From JAVBJV01 sp031546815 (GTDB taxonomy: Bacteria > Pseudomonadota > Alphaproteobacteria > Acetobacterales > Acetobacteraceae): DNA of 56,633 bases. The stretch spans positions 1-56,633 of the forward strand of contig JAVBJV010000043.1 of assembly GCA_031546815.1 (NCBI GenBank). Reading direction: 5' to 3'. Below the pieces are notes generated by a model. The model made no database searches. It had not been told where the DNA came from and saw only the letters and a list, made by a program, of their open reading frames with translations. Both the position numbers and the translations under genes were made by a program. This document shows positions 53,695-56,633 of the stretch, one piece after another (the stretch's first letter is position 1; each line of letters starts with the position of its first letter).

Positions 53695-54668
53695 CACAGA
53701 TAGAAATCCACGGCCGGCAGGGCCCCGCCGATAATCCCGGCATCAAACTCGGCAAGCGTGCGATACATTTCCTCAAGCGAGGCGCGCGCATCGGCGGCAC
53801 GCAGCGCCACCAGATTGGAATACGGCACCGATTTTTCGAGCACCGGCCAAGGCATCTCCAGCATGGACGCGGCATCGTTCGCGGCCTGTGCCGGATTGGC
53901 GTTGACCGATGCCGTTGCCGCCACCAGCGCATCGCGCAGGGCGGCCACTGTCTCGGGGTGCTTTTCGTAGAACGGCGCGCTCACCCCCAGCCCGGCTTGC
54001 GGCAACGCGGGACCATGCCCGGTGACCCCGGCCCATACTTGCTGGATATCGATGGTGCGTGTCAGGTTTTTCCCGGCAACACCGGCCCGCACGATGGCGG
54101 CGGTGGCGGCAGGCTCGGGAAGCAGTGCGGCCTCAATCCGGTCGGTAAGTAAAAGCTGCATCGCCTCGATCGGCGAGCCGGTGAAACGTGCATTCACATC
54201 GCTGTCGAGCGACATGCCATGTGCGGCCAGCAGACGGCGGAACAGCAGGTCGGGCATATCGTTGCGGAACGGCACGGCAATATTGCGCCCCTTGAGAGCG
54301 GGCAGGTTCGTCAGGATGCCGTCACCCGTCACGACATAAAGCAGACCGTTGGTCATCACGTTGACCAGCCGCACGCCAAGGCCCCGATTGTAAAGATTGG
54401 CGGCAACCTGCGTCGGCAGGATGAACAGATCCATGGTGCGCGAGGTCAACCCGGCGCGCAGTTCATCCGGATTTCTCCAGGCACGGAAACGTATATTGTC
54501 GGCGATATGGCGCAGCGTGCCGCTTTCGATCGCATGTGCCAGAATGATCGACGGCCCCGCCGGCGGCCCCCACAAAGTCAGCTCGCGCAACGGCGCTGCC
54601 CGCACAGACCCCGCCACCAGAACCGAGGCAGCCCCACATAACGCAAACCGGCGGGTGATCTGGGACAT
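53694..54668 (-). CDS. ABC transporter substrate-binding protein (NMT1/SsuA-like)
   Basis: A 324-residue periplasmic binding protein. The N-terminus MSQITRRFALCGAASVLVAGSVRA has a twin-arginine-like RRFAL motif and a hydrophobic core, so export may be by Tat. LWGPPAGPSIILAHAIESG, LTSRTMDLFILPTQVAANLYNRG, and LPALKGRNIAVPFRNDMPDLLFRRLLAAHG match the SsuA/TauA/THI5-like fold. Ligands of this group include sulfonates, nitrate and pyrimidines, so the compound is open. It is the first gene of the locus; its upstream region carries a Fur-like box. Confidence 0.88.
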   Translation of the reverse strand: MSQITRRFALCGAASVLVAGSVRAAPLRELTLWGPPAGPSIILAHAIESGTLRHIADNIRFRAWRNPDELRAGLTSRTMDLFILPTQVAANLYNRGLGVRLVNVMTNGLLYVVTGDGILTNLPALKGRNIAVPFRNDMPDLLFRRLLAAHGMSLDSDVNARFTGSPIEAMQLLLTDRIEAALLPEPAATAAIVRAGVAGKNLTRTIDIQQVWAGVTGHGPALPQAGLGVSAPFYEKHPETVAALRDALVAATASVNANPAQAANDAASMLEMPWPVLEKSVPYSNLVALRAADARASLEEMYRTLAEFDAGIIGGALPAVDFYL

Positions 54669-54687
54669 ATTGGGTTTATTCCGTTAT

Positions 54688-54702
54688 TGATAATCACTCG
54701 CA
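54688..54702. promoter_or_regulatory. Fur-like box upstream of the binding-protein gene
   Basis: TGATAATCACTCGCA fits TGATAAT-N-ATTATCA at 11 of 14 positions, with a perfect left half. It lies 20-34 bp before the ATG, in the expected repressor position. It shares orientation and flanking bases (CGCAATATAC against CGCATATAC) with the box at 52131. Confidence 0.55.
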
Positions 54703-54833
54703 ATATACCAGATCTAAATGCGCGTGGCAAATACTTGTATTTTACGCGGCAGTTTCTTCGGGTAACGCGAGAACAGCTCACTTTGTTGTTTCATGCATAA
54801 AGGTGTGTGTTCTCCGTGGGAGAGTTTCCTGGT

Positions 54834-54858
54834 GAGAGCTGATGTCCATTCAGCTCTC
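54834..54858. repeat. Inverted repeat near the CRISPR trailer end
   Basis: A perfect 9-bp stem, GAGAGCTGA (54834-54842) with TCAGCTCTC (54850-54858), and a 7-base loop lie between the binding-protein gene and the first CRISPR repeat. Read on the minus strand it follows the array, so it may end or stabilise the CRISPR transcript, but there is no T run. Apart from this and the Fur-like box, I see no gene in 54669-54915. Confidence 0.5.
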
Positions 54859-54915
54859 GGAGAAATCGTTGGCATGACGGAGCTTCATCTGCCGTCGGAA
54901 ACCATCGCCGCGAAG

Positions 54916-56601
54916 AGACTATCCCCGCGTTTGCGGGGGAACCGGTCGGCAGGTGCGCGATCTCGCTCTTGATATGGGACTATCCCCGCGTTTGCGGGGG
55001 AACCTGAGATAATTAACCGCGACGGTCGGTTGCACATGGACTATCCCCGCGTTTGCGGGGGAACCGCGATTGCCGCCGAACAGTCGCAGGCCACGCTGGG
55101 ACTATCCCCGCGTTTGCGGGGGAACCTTGCGTGCATCGCGATCAGACTGCGACTGCGTGGGACTATCCCCGCGTTTGCGGGGGAACCTGGCCTCGCCGAT
55201 CGGCATGATTACAACGCTTGGGACTATCCCCGCGTTTGCGGGGGAACCCGGCTGGAAGACTGGCCACTGCGTCTAGCCGCGGGACTATCCCCGCGTTTGC
55301 GGGGGAACCCTGAGCGCGGTGCGCGAAAAAGCATTCGGGCGGGGACTATCCCCGCGTTTGCGGGGGAACCAAGCCGCGTTCGATCTGCTGTGGTCGGCCG
55401 AGGCCGCGCGCTAAGGACTATCCCCGCGTTTGCGGGGGAACCCCGATCCCGCCAGACAGGCCCATGCGTTCCAGGGGACTATCCCCGCGTTTGCGGGGGA
55501 ACCATTCGCAGTGCAGGCAGGCCGCGCTGATCCGGGGGACTATCCCCGCGTTTGCGGGGGAACCTGCAGGACTTCGCGGATTTCGTCGTCCATCAGGGGA
55601 CTATCCCCGCGTTTGCGGGGGAACCCGCTACCGCCACCGCAGCGGCGTGGTCACGTGGGGACTATCCCCGCGTTTGCGGGGGAACCGGCGTGGCGCGTCG
55701 GCGCGCAATCGGTGTGAGGGGACTATCCCCGCGTTTGCGGGGGAACCCAGCTGTGTCCGGGGCCTCAATATCAAGCATTGGGACTATCCCCGCGTTTGCG
55801 GGGGAACCTGACCGTCAGGATTGAGCATAATTTCAGTGACCGGACTATCCCCGCGTTTGCGGGGGAACCCGCGTCACATCCGACGTCGCGCAGCGAGTGC
55901 TGGGACTATCCCCGCGTTTGCGGGGGAACCTTATTGATAACATTCATAAAATTACGCGATATGGGACTATCCCCGCGTTTGCGGGGGAACCCCCGGCCCA
56001 GCGCCGGGGCAACTTTTCGGGAAGGGACTATCCCCGCGTTTGCGGGGGAACCCGCGGCAGGCGAACGGGCAGATGCGTGACACCGGGACTATCCCCGCGT
56101 TTGCGGGGGAACCTTCGAAAGGGCGACACGCGCCGGGAATTTACGGGGACTATCCCCGCGTTTGCGGGGGAACCCCGCCAAAATTGTGTAGGCGATTTTC
56201 GATGGTGGGACTATCCCCGCGTTTGCGGGGGAACCGCGATTTACATTTTCGCGCGACAGCGCAATGCGGGACTATCCCCGCGTTTGCGGGGGAACCGGCT
56301 TCATGGATGGTCAGGAAGAACCTGAAGTGGGACTATCCCCGCGTTTGCGGGGGAACCGTCGATACGCGGCCATCAATTGCAAACGATGGGGGACTATCCC
56401 CGCGTTTGCGGGGGAACCCCGGCGCGTGCGGATGGTCATGTCCTTACCTCGGGACTATCCCCGCGTTTGCGGGGGAACCTCCCGGTCGGTTGCATCTGGG
56501 ATCCGCGCCGGGGGACTATCCCCGCGTTTGCGGGGGAACCTCGCCAGCACACCAGAAACTGTGACCGCCATGGGGACTATCCCCGCGTTTGCGGGGGAAC
56601 C
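54916..56601 (-). CRISPR. Type I-E CRISPR array, 28 repeats
   Basis: A 28-bp repeat (plus strand begins GGACTATCCCCGCG and ends GCGGGGGAACC) occurs 28 times with 61-bp period, starting at 54916, 54977, 55038 and so on to 55343, then 55415 to 56574. The 27 spacers are 33 nt, except the one at 55371-55414, which is 44 nt. The repeat folds with a 6-bp stem (CCCCGC/GCGGGG) and a 4-base loop. Its reverse complement (starting GGTTCCCCCGC, ending GGGGATAGTCC) matches the usual type I-E orientation, so crRNA is read on the minus strand and the leader lies at the right end. The first repeat (54916) has A for G at its first base, as expected for the trailer end. No cas genes are in the window. Plus-strand reading frames that repeat GLSPRLRGN or TIPAFAGEP are artefacts of the repeats. 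Confidence 0.98.
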
Positions 56602-56633
56602 CTTTTCTCTTTCTGCTTCTGCTTCTGCTTCTA
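56602..56633 (-). other. Low-complexity stretch after the last repeat, possible CRISPR leader end
   Basis: The last 32 bases are pyrimidine-rich on the plus strand, with CTTCTG repeated about three times. Read on the minus strand this is a purine-rich, A-containing run directly before the first repeat, which would suit the leader end of a type I-E array. It could also be a 33-nt spacer cut by the window edge. Confidence 0.4.

Noticed and set aside
55030..56564. Plus-strand frames with repeated GLSPRLRGN, TIPAFAGEP and DYPRVCGGT blocks
   Set aside because: These are translations of the CRISPR repeats in three frames, a known annotation artefact.
56602..56633. Short tandem CTTCTG repeat as a phase-variation tract
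   Set aside because: Only about three units are visible, with no gene beside it; a CRISPR leader end or cut spacer is simpler.

Overview
The window is chromosomal DNA of a high-GC alphaproteobacterium. The evidence is a complete nuoA-to-N operon running into birA-coaX-rnj-DUF1467-proS-lolC, a short alphaproteobacterial-type ProS, a tig/clpP/clpX/lon/hupB block, a CtrA-type response regulator and a C-terminal AhpD paired with AhpC. Acetobacteraceae (Rhodospirillales) is my best guess from gene order and protein style; this is inference, not a database result. I see no insertion sequence, prophage gene or rRNA gene.

Layout. (1) 1-19267, minus strand: the 14-gene complex I operon (nuoA first), tightly packed with many 1-8 bp overlaps, followed by biotin ligase, type III pantothenate kinase, RNase J, a small membrane protein, prolyl-tRNA synthetase and the start of a LolC/E permease. 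(2) 19461-26668, minus strand: tRNA-Asp, tRNA-Val, HU, Lon, ClpX, ClpP, trigger factor and tRNA-Leu, a protein folding and degradation block with clear terminators. (3) 26794-36593: a four-gene minus-strand operon of metal-dependent amidohydrolases/deacylases, divergent from an acetylpolyamine-amidohydrolase-like gene, then comM, an amino acid permease and yraN. (4) 36679-45495: gamma-glutamyltransferase; a CtrA-like regulator divergent from a solitary fliI; a periplasmic protein with exbB-exbD-tonB; oxyR divergent from ahpC-ahpD. (5) 45610-54668: a degenerate GGDEF-EAL protein, then a compact minus-strand locus that joins an ABC importer, a Dnr-like Crp/Fnr regulator, a TonB-dependent receptor and two NnrS-family membrane proteins. 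(6) 54916-56601: a type I-E CRISPR array of 28 repeats, read on the minus strand, with no cas genes inside the window.

The most unusual locus is 47111-54668. An outer-membrane receptor gene overlaps the gene for an ABC ATPase, which in turn overlaps an nnrS gene. The two halves of the locus each start behind a Fur-like box (54688-54702 and 52131-52145). This suggests an iron-controlled uptake system that also answers to nitric oxide or redox state through a Dnr-type regulator. The exbB-exbD-tonB genes 6-9 kb away could energise its receptor. The CRISPR array is also informative: it contains one over-long 44-nt spacer and shows a strong base bias at the repeat-spacer junction.
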